Shown: in pieces, positions 7,526 through 16,337 of the stretch
Layout: every line of letters begins with the position of its first letter
Position numbering within the stretch: the first letter of the stretch is position 1
From: Acidobacteriota bacterium
Lineage (GTDB): Bacteria > Acidobacteriota > Terriglobia > 20CM-2-55-15
Length of the DNA: 33,051 nt
Reading direction: 5' to 3'
NCBI GenBank assembly: GCA_022821265.1
Contig: JAJEDW010000176.1
Span: forward strand, 1 to 33,051
Program-made: the position numbers and the translations under genes
Notes under the pieces: model-generated
What the model was told of the DNA's origin: nothing
The model's database searches: none
Seen by the model: the letters and a program-made list of their open reading frames with translations, nothing else

Positions 7526-8433
7526 AGCGACTCGAAATGCGTCAGCTGCTTGAACTGCTCGAACCGCCCCTGGATATCGGTCCGTGTCAACGCGGACAGC
7601 TTGTTCAGGCTGAACGCCTCGACGTTGAACGAGGCCATGACCGATCCGAAGACTATGGCCTGCCGCAACGTGGAATCCGACATGTCTCCCGCCCGCGCCA
7701 AGTGCCCCATCAGCCCGCCCGCAAACGTGTCGCCGGCGCCCGTGGGATCGAAGACCTCTTCCAGCGGAAACGCCGGAGCGCCGAATATGGAGTCCTCATT
7801 GAACATCAGGACGCCGTACTCGCCGCGCTTGATGATCAGCCGCTCCGGACCCATGGCGCGAATCTTGTTCGCCGCCTGCACCAGGTTCGCCTCGCCCGAC
7901 AGCATGCGCGCCTCGCCGTCGTTGATGACGAGCATGTCGATCCGCGCGAGCGTGCGCTTCAAATCGTCGAGCTTGGAATCGATCCAGAAGTTCATCGTGT
8001 CGCAGGCGACGAGCTTCGGGCTCTTGATCTGATCGAGCACCCGGGACTGCAGGACCGGGTCGATGTTGCCGAGGAAGACGTATGCCGAGTCCGTGTAGCT
8101 GTCCGGAATTTCCGGATCGAACGTCTCCAGCACGTTCAGCCGCGTGTCCAACGTCTGCGCCTCGTTCAACTCGTACCCGTACTGTCCCTTCCACCTGAAG
8201 GTTTCCCCGTCGGTCTGGACGAGGCCGGAGGTATCGATGTTGTGCCGCTTGAAAACGCCCTGGTGCTCGTTGGTGAAGTCGCGGCCGATGACCCCGACGA
8301 CGTTGACGGGCGAAAAGTAGCTGGCGGACACGGAAAAGTACGTGGCCGAGCCGCCGAGAACGTCATCGGCCTCGCCGAACGGCGTCTTCACCGAATCGAA
8401 CGCGACCGAACCCACGACAAGAATAGAGCTCAT
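7522..8433 (-). CDS. PfkB-family (ribokinase-like) sugar or nucleoside kinase
   Basis: A 303-residue ribokinase-fold kinase with N-terminal GSVAFDSVKTPFG, a GGSATYFSVSAS substrate/lid region and the catalytic DPTGAGDTFAGGLMG with the base Asp (about residues 231-245). It phosphorylates a hydroxymethyl group of a sugar or nucleoside; the exact substrate cannot be read from the sequence. It lies two genes downstream of mtnP with only a CPBP gene between, so a role in methylthioadenosine, adenosine or pentose salvage is plausible (inference). It overlaps the dapF GTG as GTGA. Confidence 0.88.
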   Translation of the reverse strand: MSSILVVGSVAFDSVKTPFGEADDVLGGSATYFSVSASYFSPVNVVGVIGRDFTNEHQGVFKRHNIDTSGLVQTDGETFRWKGQYGYELNEAQTLDTRLNVLETFDPEIPDSYTDSAYVFLGNIDPVLQSRVLDQIKSPKLVACDTMNFWIDSKLDDLKRTLARIDMLVINDGEARMLSGEANLVQAANKIRAMGPERLIIKRGEYGVLMFNEDSIFGAPAFPLEEVFDPTGAGDTFAGGLMGHLARAGDMSDSTLRQAIVFGSVMASFNVEAFSLNKLSALTRTDIQGRFEQFKQLTHFESL

Positions 8434-8452
8434 GTTCCCCCTGACGGCGACG

Positions 8453-9379
8453 CTAGCCGCCTCGGGCGGATTCGCGCCGATAGACCCTGTCGGCGTGCCG
8501 CGCCAACAGCGCGTCGACGCTGGGGCTCACCCCCATTCGCCGTGTCGCCGCGACGGCGACCAGCGCCGCGCACATCACTCCCGTAACGAGAAGTCCGGCT
8601 TCGGGGCCGTACGCCCCGCCCGTCATCCAGTCCGGCCCTCCTGCTTCCGAAACCCAGACCGAACTCAACTCGATGCCCGAGAGCGGGAATCCCAAGATCG
8701 GCCCCAGGCCCAGATTCCAGCCGATGTGGATTCCATAGGGAAACCACAGGGAACGCGTCCGGACGTAAGCCAAACACAACAGTATACCCGCAAGAAACGT
8801 GTTCGCGGTGCCCAGCCACGTGGCGTTGGGATTCACGTGGTGCCCGAGCCCGAAGAGCGCGGACATGAAGATCATGGCCGGCCACGGTCCGATTCCCTTC
8901 ATCAGGACCTGCAGCGGGTATCCGCGGAAGATCAGCTCCTCGTTGGCGGCCGGCAGCAGCAGCGCCAGCATGATGGCGATGGCCGCCGCGGGCGGCTCTC
9001 CTGAGGCCCGAACCCCCAACTGCCCTGTCAGAGCATGGATGCCGACGAACGCCCCCAGCATCAATCCCGCCAGCGCAACGCCCAGACCGAGGTCGCGAGG
9101 CCACCGTTCGTGAAACCCGACGCCGAACGCCAGCACGGGGACGTGATCCACGAAGCGGACCATGAACACCAGAGTCAGGACGGCGGGCACGGCGAGCACG
9201 GCGGCGTTCAGCCATAGCACGGTCAGCCCGTCGAGCGGCGCATTCCCGACGACCGTCGACAGGACGATGCCCGTCGCGGAAAGAATCACGACGAAGACGG
9301 CCGCGTAGAGGACGAAGCGCCATCCCGACCGCAGGCCCAACGTTTCGTTCAGGAAAACGGATTCGATCGAGAAGCTCAT
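8453..9379 (-). CDS. CPBP-family intramembrane metalloprotease
   Basis: A 308-residue polytopic protein of the CPBP (Rce1/Abi) family, glutamate-type intramembrane proteases. The conserved motifs are present: ANEELIFRGYPLQ (EExxxR), the first His motif in FGLGHHVNPN, and the second in HIGWNLGLG. About eight hydrophobic segments. The ATG at 9379 (MSFSIESVFLNE) is chosen over the GTG at 9430, whose extra residues are Arg/Pro-rich. It lies 19 nt upstream of the PfkB kinase start and 76 nt after mtnP. Function in this setting unknown; relatives act in peptide maturation or bacteriocin immunity. Confidence 0.87.
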   Translation of the reverse strand: MSFSIESVFLNETLGLRSGWRFVLYAAVFVVILSATGIVLSTVVGNAPLDGLTVLWLNAAVLAVPAVLTLVFMVRFVDHVPVLAFGVGFHERWPRDLGLGVALAGLMLGAFVGIHALTGQLGVRASGEPPAAAIAIMLALLLPAANEELIFRGYPLQVLMKGIGPWPAMIFMSALFGLGHHVNPNATWLGTANTFLAGILLCLAYVRTRSLWFPYGIHIGWNLGLGPILGFPLSGIELSSVWVSEAGGPDWMTGGAYGPEAGLLVTGVMCAALVAVAATRRMGVSPSVDALLARHADRVYRRESARGG

Positions 9380-9455
9380 CAGCCGATTGACGACCGCCCT
9401 TGGAGCACGTCTTCGACGGGGCGCGGCCACGAAGCCCGCGTCGCGCCCGGCGCGT

Positions 9456-10319
9456 TCACAGGTACTTCCCGATCAGCAGGCTCAGACGCTCCCGCGTCTC
9501 GGCCGGCACCATGGCCGGATCCGTGATCAAAGCGTGCCGGAGCGCGTGTTCGCATCCGCATGCCCGTGGGTCGGACATCCGGCGCACCGAGGCCCGGATC
9601 AGGGCCTGGGCGTTCCGGCTGTTCTTCTGAAGGTTGCTGATGATATCGGCCACGGTGACGGCGTCGTGGTCGGGGTGCCAGCAGTCGTAGTCGGTCACCA
9701 GCGCCATTGTCGTATAGCAGATCTCGGCTTCGCGCGCGAGCTTGGCTTCCTGAAGGCCCGTCATTCCGATCACGTCCAGCCCCCAACTCCGATACAACTC
9801 GGACTCGGCCTTCGTGGAGAATTGCGGGCCTTCCATGCAGAGGTACGCTCCGCCGTTCTTCAACGGCACGCCGGTCTCGGCAGCGGCCGAGGCGACCACG
9901 CCGGCCAGGTCGGAGCAGACCGGATCTCCGAAACTGATGTGAGCGACCAGGCCGTCGCCGAAGAAGGTCGACGCGCGGGCCTTCGTGCGGTCGACGAACT
10001 GATCGGGCAGGATGATATCCAGCGGCTGGTGTTCTTCCTTGAGCGAGCCGACCGCGCTGGCCGAGAGGATCCGCTCGACCCCCAGCTTCTTGAACGCGTA
10101 GATGTTGGCGCGGTAGTTCAGCTCGGACGGCGAAATCGTATGGCCCCGTCCGTGGCGGGCGAGGAAGGCCACGCGGCGCCCTTCGAGCGTACCGGTCCGG
10201 AAGCTGTCCGACGGCGCGCCGAACGGCGTTTCCACCGCCACTTCCTCCACGTCGGTCAACCCGTCCATGTGGTACAGGCCGCTGCCCCCGACGATCCCGA
10301 TCCTGATCTCACTCTCCAT
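9456..10319 (-). CDS. mtnP: S-methyl-5'-thioadenosine phosphorylase
   Basis: A 287-residue class II purine nucleoside phosphorylase that splits methylthioadenosine, a polyamine and SAM by-product, into adenine and methylthioribose-1-phosphate. Signatures: GIVGGSGLY (residues 8-16), [39 protein letters not shown] and [18 protein letters not shown], followed by the TDYDCW segment. Length matches the family. Its ATG overlaps the end of the epimerase gene by 11 nt. No other methionine-salvage gene (mtnA, mtnB, mtnD) is visible in the window. A purine-preferring PNP is less likely. Confidence 0.94.
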   Translation of the reverse strand: MESEIRIGIVGGSGLYHMDGLTDVEEVAVETPFGAPSDSFRTGTLEGRRVAFLARHGRGHTISPSELNYRANIYAFKKLGVERILSASAVGSLKEEHQPLDIILPDQFVDRTKARASTFFGDGLVAHISFGDPVCSDLAGVVASAAAETGVPLKNGGAYLCMEGPQFSTKAESELYRSWGLDVIGMTGLQEAKLAREAEICYTTMALVTDYDCWHPDHDAVTVADIISNLQKNSRNAQALIRASVRRMSDPRACGCEHALRHALITDPAMVPAETRERLSLLIGKYL

Positions 10320-10707
10320 GTTCCACCAACTCCAGCAATACGCCGTTCATCGACGAGGGGTGAATGAATGCGATACGCGAGTTTCCGGCGCCCGGCCGCG
10401 GGCTCTCGTCGATCAGGCGCACCCCTGCCGCCTTCAGACGGCGGAGCGAATCTTCCAGGTCGTCGACCCGCAGAGCCAGATGATGGATTCCAGGGCCCCG
10501 TTTCGCCAGGAACCGCGCAACGGTCGATTCGGGCCGGGTGGGCTCGAGCAGTTCGATCCGGCTATCTCCGACCGGCAGCATGGCCACCCGCACGCCCTGC
10601 TCCTCCACCTCCTCACGGCCGGACACGTCCAGCCCCAGGCAGTCGCGGTACGCTTCCAGGGCTTCGTCGAGCGAAGCCACGGCGATTCCGATGTGTTCGA
10701 TGTTCAT
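10309..10707 (-). CDS. mce: Methylmalonyl-CoA epimerase
   Basis: A 132-residue VOC-superfamily metalloenzyme that interconverts (R)- and (S)-methylmalonyl-CoA in propionyl-CoA metabolism. Family features: [20 protein letters not shown] at the N-terminus with metal-ligand His5, a second ligand in [11 protein letters not shown], and the closing [15 protein letters not shown]. The ATG overlaps the meaB stop as ATGA, with a GGAGGG site just upstream. The mutase itself is not in the window, but meaB-mce pairing strongly supports the role. Confidence 0.94.
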   Translation of the reverse strand: MNIEHIGIAVASLDEALEAYRDCLGLDVSGREEVEEQGVRVAMLPVGDSRIELLEPTRPESTVARFLAKRGPGIHHLALRVDDLEDSLRRLKAAGVRLIDESPRPGAGNSRIAFIHPSSMNGVLLELVEHGE

Positions 10708-11705
10708 TCCGCCCTCCCGAAGCGGAACCGGCCGAGAACCTCGTCCACGACCGAATAGGGATCGCGCTCCCGGCGTTCGACGGCGTCGACGGCGGCTTCG
10801 AATTCGCCGTCGTCGAGCAGGTGATCGTGCGCCAGCCGCGCCAGCCGCTCCTCGAGCACGGCCGTGAGGCGGGCGCGGGCGGCGCGGCGGCGCCGTGCGC
10901 GTTCCGGCGGCGCGTCCCGCGCGCCACCGCGCCGGTCGATGGCGTCCCGGAGTTCGTCGATTCCCCGACCGTCGGTGGCGATGGTGCGAACGATCGGCGC
11001 ATCCGGCGTGCGGACCGACTCGTCGAGGGCGAACATGGCCCGGAGCGCCCGTTCCAGCGCGTCCACGCCGGGCCGGTCGCACTTGTTGATGACGAAGACG
11101 TCCCCGATTTCCAGGATGCCGGCCTTCATGGCCTGGACGTCGTCGCCCATGCCCGGAACGAGGACCACGACCGATACGTCGGCCAGGCGCACGACGTCGA
11201 CTTCGTCCTGTCCCACGCCGACCGTTTCCACGATGACCGGATCGCGGCCCGCCGCGTCCAGGACCGTCACGACGTCGGCCGTCGCCCCCGCCAAGCCGCC
11301 CAGGCGGCCTCGGGTCGCCATGCTGCGAACGAACACGTCCGGATTCTCCTCCAGATCCGACATACGAATCCGGTCACCCAGGATCGCGCCTCCGCTGTAA
11401 GGACTGCTCGGGTCCACGGCGACGACGCCGACCCGCCGCTGCGAAGCCGCATACGCGGCGGCCAGGCGGTCGACGAGCGTGCTCTTGCCCGAACCGGGGC
11501 TGCCGGTGATGCCGACGACGGCGGCGCGTCCGCTCTTCGGATAGAGGGCGCGCAGGAGGGCTTCGCACTCCGGCGCGCGGTTCTCGATGGCCGTGATGGC
11601 GCGCGACAACGCCCGCGCGTCTCCATCCTCGATCCGATCCAGGAGTTGGCTCGTCGCGGGCGGCCGGGCGCTCGGCGTCAGAGCGTGGGATCGATCATCG
11701 TCCAT
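10704..11705 (-). CDS. meaB: Methylmalonyl-CoA mutase-associated GTPase MeaB
   Basis: A 333-residue G3E-family P-loop GTPase that loads and protects the B12 cofactor of methylmalonyl-CoA mutase. Motifs: Walker A GSPGSGKST (residues 68-76), VVAVDPSSPYSGGAILGDRIRM, the IVETVGVGQDEVDV switch region and the base-specificity motif NKCD. The ATG at 11705 (MDDDRSHALTP) overlaps the upstream gene by 28 nt; no later ATG leaves an intact N-terminal helix. It implies a B12-dependent mutase elsewhere in the genome. Confidence 0.94.
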   Translation of the reverse strand: MDDDRSHALTPSARPPATSQLLDRIEDGDARALSRAITAIENRAPECEALLRALYPKSGRAAVVGITGSPGSGKSTLVDRLAAAYAASQRRVGVVAVDPSSPYSGGAILGDRIRMSDLEENPDVFVRSMATRGRLGGLAGATADVVTVLDAAGRDPVIVETVGVGQDEVDVVRLADVSVVVLVPGMGDDVQAMKAGILEIGDVFVINKCDRPGVDALERALRAMFALDESVRTPDAPIVRTIATDGRGIDELRDAIDRRGGARDAPPERARRRRAARARLTAVLEERLARLAHDHLLDDGEFEAAVDAVERRERDPYSVVDEVLGRFRFGRAE

Positions 11706-12265
11706 GCGACTTCGCAGTCGCCGCACTTGTAGCGATGTCCGGAGGTCTCGAAGCTGTCCAGGCGAACGAACGAAGAGGAACAGAACGGGCAATAGTTGAT
11801 GGCGCCGTCGGGTTGATACTCGGCGTTCAACTGGTCGCGGAACTCTTCGACGGACGACAGGAAAGCCTCGATGATCAGGGCCTGCCCGCGGCGCCAGTCG
11901 TCCTTGACGGGCCAGAACGTTTCCAGGACGATCGGAAACCATCCGTGCGGCGTTCGTGGAGGATCGTCTTGGGGCGCCTCGGCATGGCCGGCCTCATCGG
12001 AGTCGTCGTCCTCGCCCTGGCCGTAGTTGACCAGGCAGTCGGTCCGACATCCGGTGCCCGCCAGCTTCCCCTCCAGAACGCGCAACCATACCGTCAACCG
12101 GTGCAGCCCCGAGTTGCCCCTCACCTCGGTCTCGAACCAGATGCTGTCCTCGGGCTGATGCCCGGCGCAACACGCCGTGACGTTCAACCACGGTATTTCC
12201 GCAAGCTTGAGCAGCACCGGCCGCAAGATCTTGTCGGACTGGTTCAGAAGGTCCGGATTCGACAT
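11678..12265 (-). CDS. Hypothetical protein with C-terminal zinc ribbon
   Basis: A 195-residue soluble protein I cannot assign to a family. Near the N-terminus is NVTACCAGHQPED; the middle holds an acidic Asp-rich linker (about residues 85-105); the C-terminus has a CPFC...YKCGDC pair (two CxxC knuckles about 20 residues apart) typical of a zinc ribbon. The ATG at 12265 is chosen over a GTG 18 nt upstream. An extended -10 (TGCTATCCT) ends 8 nt before this ATG, suggesting a leaderless internal promoter. Its end overlaps meaB by 28 nt, so it is probably cotranscribed with the meaB-mce-mtnP group. Confidence 0.72.
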   Translation of the reverse strand: MSNPDLLNQSDKILRPVLLKLAEIPWLNVTACCAGHQPEDSIWFETEVRGNSGLHRLTVWLRVLEGKLAGTGCRTDCLVNYGQGEDDDSDEAGHAEAPQDDPPRTPHGWFPIVLETFWPVKDDWRRGQALIIEAFLSSVEEFRDQLNAEYQPDGAINYCPFCSSSFVRLDSFETSGHRYKCGDCEVAWTMIDPTL

Positions 12266-12273
12266 GTCCGGCA

Positions 12274-12282
12274 AGGATAGCA
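12274..12282 (-). promoter_or_regulatory. Extended -10 just before the zinc-ribbon gene
   Basis: The minus strand reads TG-C-TATCCT (12282-12274), followed by 8 nt and the ATG at 12265. A start here would give a leaderless or nearly leaderless transcript. No clear -35. Confidence 0.4.
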
Positions 12283-12319
12283 CGGTCGTCCGGCCGAATC
12301 GGGCCGCCCCGGGGCAAAT

Positions 12320-13255
12320 TCAAGCCGATGCCTGACGCGCGTCCGGACGGAAGTGTTGCCAGCCCCGGGGTTCCAGAATCGCTTCGCCGGAGTCCCCGAC
12401 AAGCACGATCCGATTCGACTCGCCGGCGATGATCTCGCCGATGCGCACGACGGGGACGCCGTCGACTTCGGCGGGGAGATCCGGCGCCGTGACGAGCAAC
12501 TCGTAGTCCTCGCCGCCGTGCAAGGCCATTTCGATGCCGGCTCCGGGATGACAAGGAACGGAATCGCGCTCGATGCGCGCCGATACCCCGGATTCGGTCA
12601 CGATGTGCCCGAGATCGATCGAGAGGCCGTCGCTGACGTCGATCATCGCCGTCGCCTGAGGCGCGAATTGCCGGCCGAGCCGGTGCCGTGGTTCGGGGTA
12701 GAGATGGCGCCGAATCGCGGGATCGGTCCGGGGGCCGGACTCGAGCCGCGTCGAACCGAGCGCCGCGCCGCCAAGGCACCCGGTGACGTAGATCCGATCG
12801 CCGGCGCGGGCGCCGTTCCTCCGAACGGCCCGGCCCGCCTCGACGTGCCCCATCATCGACACGTCCACGAAGATCCGTTCGGACGAGGACGAATCGCCGC
12901 CGACGATCGCGACGTTGAAACTCCGGCAGGCCTCGGCGGCGCCGTCGAGGAAACCGTCGATCCAGCTTTCCTCGAGATCGGCCGGCACGGCCATGGAAAT
13001 CAGGCACCGGGTCGGGACCGCCCCCATGGCGCCGATGTCGCTGACGTTGACGGCGATCGACTTGAATCCGACGGAGTCGGAAGGATGCGTGCGCCGCTCG
13101 AAGTGCGTGTTCTCGACGAGCAGGTACGAGCACAGGACCGCCCGGCAACCGTCGGGCAGGTCGACGACGGCCGCGTCGTCGCCGATTCCGACTTCCGCGC
13201 CGGACTCGGAGAACCGGCGGCGTATCTTCCGAACGAGCGCAGCCTCGGAGTACAC
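12320..13255 (-). CDS. thiL: Thiamine-monophosphate kinase
   Basis: Phosphorylates thiamine monophosphate to thiamine diphosphate. 311 residues, typical for ThiL (PurM-like fold). Motifs: GIGDDAAVV (residues 23-31), LVENTHF, FKSIAVNVSDIGAMGAVP, VGGDSSSS, IYVTGCLGGAALG, MIDVSDGLSIDLGHI and GGEDYELL. The GTG at 13255 gives the normal N-terminus (YSEAALVRKIRRRF) and sits 4 nt after the lon stop. Odd point: the conserved TD.LV motif that helps hold Mg-ATP reads SYLLV, so the Asp is Tyr44; a single T-for-G change in the codon would explain it. Either an adaptive change, reduced activity or a sequence error. Confidence 0.92.
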   Translation of the reverse strand: MYSEAALVRKIRRRFSESGAEVGIGDDAAVVDLPDGCRAVLCSYLLVENTHFERRTHPSDSVGFKSIAVNVSDIGAMGAVPTRCLISMAVPADLEESWIDGFLDGAAEACRSFNVAIVGGDSSSSERIFVDVSMMGHVEAGRAVRRNGARAGDRIYVTGCLGGAALGSTRLESGPRTDPAIRRHLYPEPRHRLGRQFAPQATAMIDVSDGLSIDLGHIVTESGVSARIERDSVPCHPGAGIEMALHGGEDYELLVTAPDLPAEVDGVPVVRIGEIIAGESNRIVLVGDSGEAILEPRGWQHFRPDARQASA

Positions 13256-13259
13256 GCCG

Positions 13260-15659
13260 CTATGCCTTCCGCGACGCCGCGTTGCGGCGCGCGCGGACGC
13301 GGCCGCCGATGACGGCGGCTTCCACGACATCGGCCACCGTGTCCGCCAGAACGAACTCCATGTCGCGCCTGGATTCCGCATGGACGTCTTCAAGATCGCG
13401 CTGATTCAACCTGGGCAGAATCACAGTCCGGATGCCGGCCCGGCGCGCGGCCAGAACCTTCTCCTTGATCCCGCCGACGGGAAGAATCTCGCCCCGCAAC
13501 GTGATCTCTCCTGTCATGGCGATGTTGCGATGGATGGGGCGGTTCGACAGCAGGGAGATGATCGCGGCCGCCATCGTGACTCCGGCCGACGGGCCGTCCT
13601 TGGGAATGGCGCCGGCTGGAACGTGTACGTGAAGATCGTGAGTCGCGAAGAAGTTCTCGTCGATCCCCAGCTCCGCGGCCCGCGACCGCGCGTAGCTCAC
13701 GGCGGCCCGGGCCGATTCCTTCATCACGTCGCCGAGTTGCCCGGTCAACGTCAGGTCTCCGGCGCCTTTCATGGCCGTGGCCTCGACGAAGAGGATATCG
13801 CCCCCGACCGGCGTCCAGGCCAGCCCGGTCGACACGCCGACGACGTCCCGCTTCAGCAGCGCGTCGCGGAAGACCTCGGGACGGCCGAGATAGGCTTCGA
13901 GCTTCCGGACCGTCAGCTTCACCTTCCGCGACCGGCCCGTCGCGACATTGCGCGCGATCTTGCGGCAAACACTCGCGATACACCGTTCCATGTGCCGCAG
14001 GCCCGCTTCCTTCGTGTAACCGGAAATGATGTGGCGAATCGCGGCTTCGGTGAACTCCACGCGGGCCGGACCGAGCCCGTGTTCCTCGAGTTGTTTCGGT
14101 ATCAGGTGCCGACGCGCGATGGCGATCTTTTCCTCTTCGGTGTACCCGCTCAGCGAGATCACTTCCATTCGGTCGCGGAAAGCCGGCTGGATCGGATCCA
14201 GCATGTTCGCCGTCGTTATGAACATCACGTTCGAGAGGTCGAACGGCACCCCGAGGAAGTTGTCGCGGAACGCGTGGTTCTGTTCCGGATCCAGCACTTC
14301 GAGAAGCGCCGAGGAGGGATCTCCGCGGAAGTCGGCGCCGATCTTGTCGACCTCGTCCATCATGAACACCGGATTGTTCGTGCCGGCCTGCTGAATGCCT
14401 TGGATGATGCGCCCCGGCATGGCTCCGACGTACGTGCGCCGATGGCCGCGAATTTCGGCCTCGTCGTGCACGCCGCCCAGGCTGAGCCGGACGAACTTGC
14501 GCCCCAGCGCGCGGGCGATGGATCGTCCCAGCGAAGTCTTTCCGACCCCCGGCGGGCCTGCGAAACAGAGGATGGGACCGCGGGAATCCCGTTTCAGCTT
14601 GCGCACGGCCAGGTGCTCGACGATCCGGTCCTTGACCTTGTCCAGCCCGAAGTGATCGTCATCGAGAATCGCCTGGGCCTTTTCCAGGTCCAGGTTGTCT
14701 TTCGTGGACTTCGACCACGGGAGGTCGACCATCCAATCCAGGTAGTTTCGAAGCGTTGCCGTCTCGGCGGATTCCGGTTGCATGCGCTCGAGCCGGTCGA
14801 CCTGCCGCGTGGCCTCCGCGACGGCCTCCTCCGGCATCCCGGATTCGGCGATCCGCGTCCGGTACTGCTCGATTTCTTCCTGGATCTCGTTGCCCTCGCC
14901 CAGCTCCCGCTGAATCGCCTTGAGTTGCTGGCGCAAGTAGTACTCGCGTTGAGTCTTGTCGATCTCGCCCTTCGCCTGCTTATTGATGTCGTCCTGGAGC
15001 TCGAGCAACTCCAGTTCGCGGGCCAACAGGCCGCGTACGCACCGAAGGCGCTCGGACGGATCGGTCAACTCGAGCACTTCCTGGGACTCCTCGACCCGGA
15101 GGTCCAGGTTCGAGGCCACCAGATCGGCCAGACGCCCGGGATCGTCCAGGTTGGCCGCGATCACCGCGACGTCCTGAGACACGTTCCGGCCCAACGCGAT
15201 CACGCGCGCGAGCAGCTCCTTGATGCTGCGTTTCAGCGCTTCGAGCTCCATCGACGCGGGCGGCGTTTCTTCATCGATGGGGCGCACCTGCGCCCGGAGA
15301 AAACCGGACGAGACGTCCAGATGCTCGGCGCGGGCGCGAGCGAAGCCCTGCACCAGGACCTGAACCCGGCCGTCGGGAAGCTTGAGCATCCGCATTATCA
15401 GGGCCACGGTGCCGAACGCGTGCAGGTCCGCGGCGGCCGGCTCCTCGACACGTGCATCCTTCTGCGCCGCCAGCAGGACCATACGGTTCTCGGCCAGGGA
15501 TTCGTCCACGGCTCGAATCGATTGGGGACGGGTGACGAAGAGCGGCACGATCATGTACGGAAACGCGACCACCTCCTGCAGCGGAAGGACCGGCAGTACG
15601 TCGGGAATCGCCAGCTCCTGTTCCGCCCCTTCTTCCAACCGGCCTTTCAGAATCTGCAT
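13260..15659 (-). CDS. lon: ATP-dependent Lon protease
   Basis: Homo-oligomeric AAA+ serine protease for misfolded and regulatory proteins. 799 residues: N-terminal substrate-binding domain (about 20-215, starting with [20 protein letters not shown]), a coiled-coil linker, AAA+ module with Walker [10 protein letters not shown] (Lys374) and VFMMDEVDK Walker B, and the protease domain with Ser691 in [10 protein letters not shown] and Lys734 in [10 protein letters not shown], the Ser-Lys dyad. The ATG at 15659 follows a GGGGAG ribosome binding site. It lies directly downstream of hsp20, a natural protein-quality-control pair. Confidence 0.97.
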   Translation of the reverse strand: MQILKGRLEEGAEQELAIPDVLPVLPLQEVVAFPYMIVPLFVTRPQSIRAVDESLAENRMVLLAAQKDARVEEPAAADLHAFGTVALIMRMLKLPDGRVQVLVQGFARARAEHLDVSSGFLRAQVRPIDEETPPASMELEALKRSIKELLARVIALGRNVSQDVAVIAANLDDPGRLADLVASNLDLRVEESQEVLELTDPSERLRCVRGLLARELELLELQDDINKQAKGEIDKTQREYYLRQQLKAIQRELGEGNEIQEEIEQYRTRIAESGMPEEAVAEATRQVDRLERMQPESAETATLRNYLDWMVDLPWSKSTKDNLDLEKAQAILDDDHFGLDKVKDRIVEHLAVRKLKRDSRGPILCFAGPPGVGKTSLGRSIARALGRKFVRLSLGGVHDEAEIRGHRRTYVGAMPGRIIQGIQQAGTNNPVFMMDEVDKIGADFRGDPSSALLEVLDPEQNHAFRDNFLGVPFDLSNVMFITTANMLDPIQPAFRDRMEVISLSGYTEEEKIAIARRHLIPKQLEEHGLGPARVEFTEAAIRHIISGYTKEAGLRHMERCIASVCRKIARNVATGRSRKVKLTVRKLEAYLGRPEVFRDALLKRDVVGVSTGLAWTPVGGDILFVEATAMKGAGDLTLTGQLGDVMKESARAAVSYARSRAAELGIDENFFATHDLHVHVPAGAIPKDGPSAGVTMAAAIISLLSNRPIHRNIAMTGEITLRGEILPVGGIKEKVLAARRAGIRTVILPRLNQRDLEDVHAESRRDMEFVLADTVADVVEAAVIGGRVRARRNAASRKA

Positions 15660-15673
15660 GCGCTCCCCGATAA

Positions 15674-15695
15674 CGGCCGCGGACCGACGCGGCCG
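15674..15695 (-). other. Perfect inverted repeat between hsp20 and lon
   Basis: CGGCCGCG and CGCGGCCG form an 8-bp stem with a 6-nt loop in the 61-nt gap between the hsp20 stop and the lon ATG, just upstream of the lon ribosome binding site. It could be an RNA attenuator or stability element. It does not match the CIRCE heat-shock operator and has no U-tract. Confidence 0.4.
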
Positions 15696-15720
15696 CGGCG
15701 CCCGTTGCGAATTTCCGAGT

Positions 15721-16098
15721 TCAACGTTCCTCGATGGGTATGGTGGCTTCCGGTCCGCGGCTCGCCGTCTTCGCGAGCCGCACCCTCAAGACCCCGTTGC
15801 GCAGTTCCGCCGCGGAGTTCCCCAACTCGATCGGGGCCTTGATCGCGATGTCCCTTCGGAATCGGCCGTATTGGCGCTCCATGCACAGGAAACGGCCGTG
15901 TCCGGGCCGAGGGATCTGCCGCTCTTTCGTTCCGGTGATGGTCAGAACGCCGTCGCGCCACCGAAGATGAATGTCGTTTCGCCGAACGCCGGGAAGCTCG
16001 GCCCGGATGACGATTTCTCGCGCGTTCTCGTAGACGTCGATCACCGGGCCCCATGTCGACCGGAAGCGTTCGTCGGGCTCGAAACCGAAATAGGCCAT
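15721..16098 (-). CDS. Small heat-shock protein of the Hsp20/alpha-crystallin family
   Basis: A 125-residue ATP-independent holdase chaperone. The alpha-crystallin domain runs from about residue 17 ([21 protein letters not shown]) to the conserved GVLRVRLAK (about 102-110); the N-terminal arm is short (about 16 residues) and the C-terminus ends with an IPI oligomerisation motif (IPIEER). The ATG overlaps the stop of the nrdR relic as TGATG, so translation of hsp20 may be coupled to the relic. Directly upstream of lon. Confidence 0.93.
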   Translation of the reverse strand: MAYFGFEPDERFRSTWGPVIDVYENAREIVIRAELPGVRRNDIHLRWRDGVLTITGTKERQIPRPGHGRFLCMERQYGRFRRDIAIKAPIELGNSAAELRNGVLRVRLAKTASRGPEATIPIEER

Positions 16099-16322
16099 CA
16101 GTCGCCGTGCTCGAAACGATCCGTCAACGCGGTCGTGAATACGAGCACGTCCTTGAATTCCGGGTGGACGGACGCGAATCGGATGTAGGCGCCCTCGTCC
16201 AGGTTCTGCAGTTCGGTCATGACGGTTTCGCCCAATCGGTCCGACGACACCGTCGCGAAGGCGCCACCAAAGGGGCGTTTCATGCGGGCCCCGCGTTCAC
16301 CGGGTGGAACCGGCCGATTCAT
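16098..16322 (-). pseudogene. nrdR: Truncated nrdR relic (C-terminal part only)
   Basis: The frame encodes up to 74 residues (a second ATG at 16283 gives 61). Residues from about 25 onward, VSSDRLGETVMTELQNLDEG then AYIRFASVHPEFKD, match the C-terminal end of the ATP-cone of NrdR, the repressor of ribonucleotide reductase genes. The N-terminal zinc ribbon (CPxC) and most of the ATP-cone, about 100 residues, are missing; upstream sequence belongs to a membrane protein ending at 16338. It therefore cannot work as NrdR. It keeps an intact frame and a TGATG junction with hsp20, so it may persist as a leader peptide for coupling (inference). Confidence 0.72.
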
Positions 16323-16337
16323 GCGGCGACGGACGCT

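Noticed and set aside
8430-9323. Open frame of 297 codons overlapping the CPBP gene on the same strand
   Set aside because: Arg/Gly-rich shadow translation; the CPBP frame has all three protease motifs and membrane helices.
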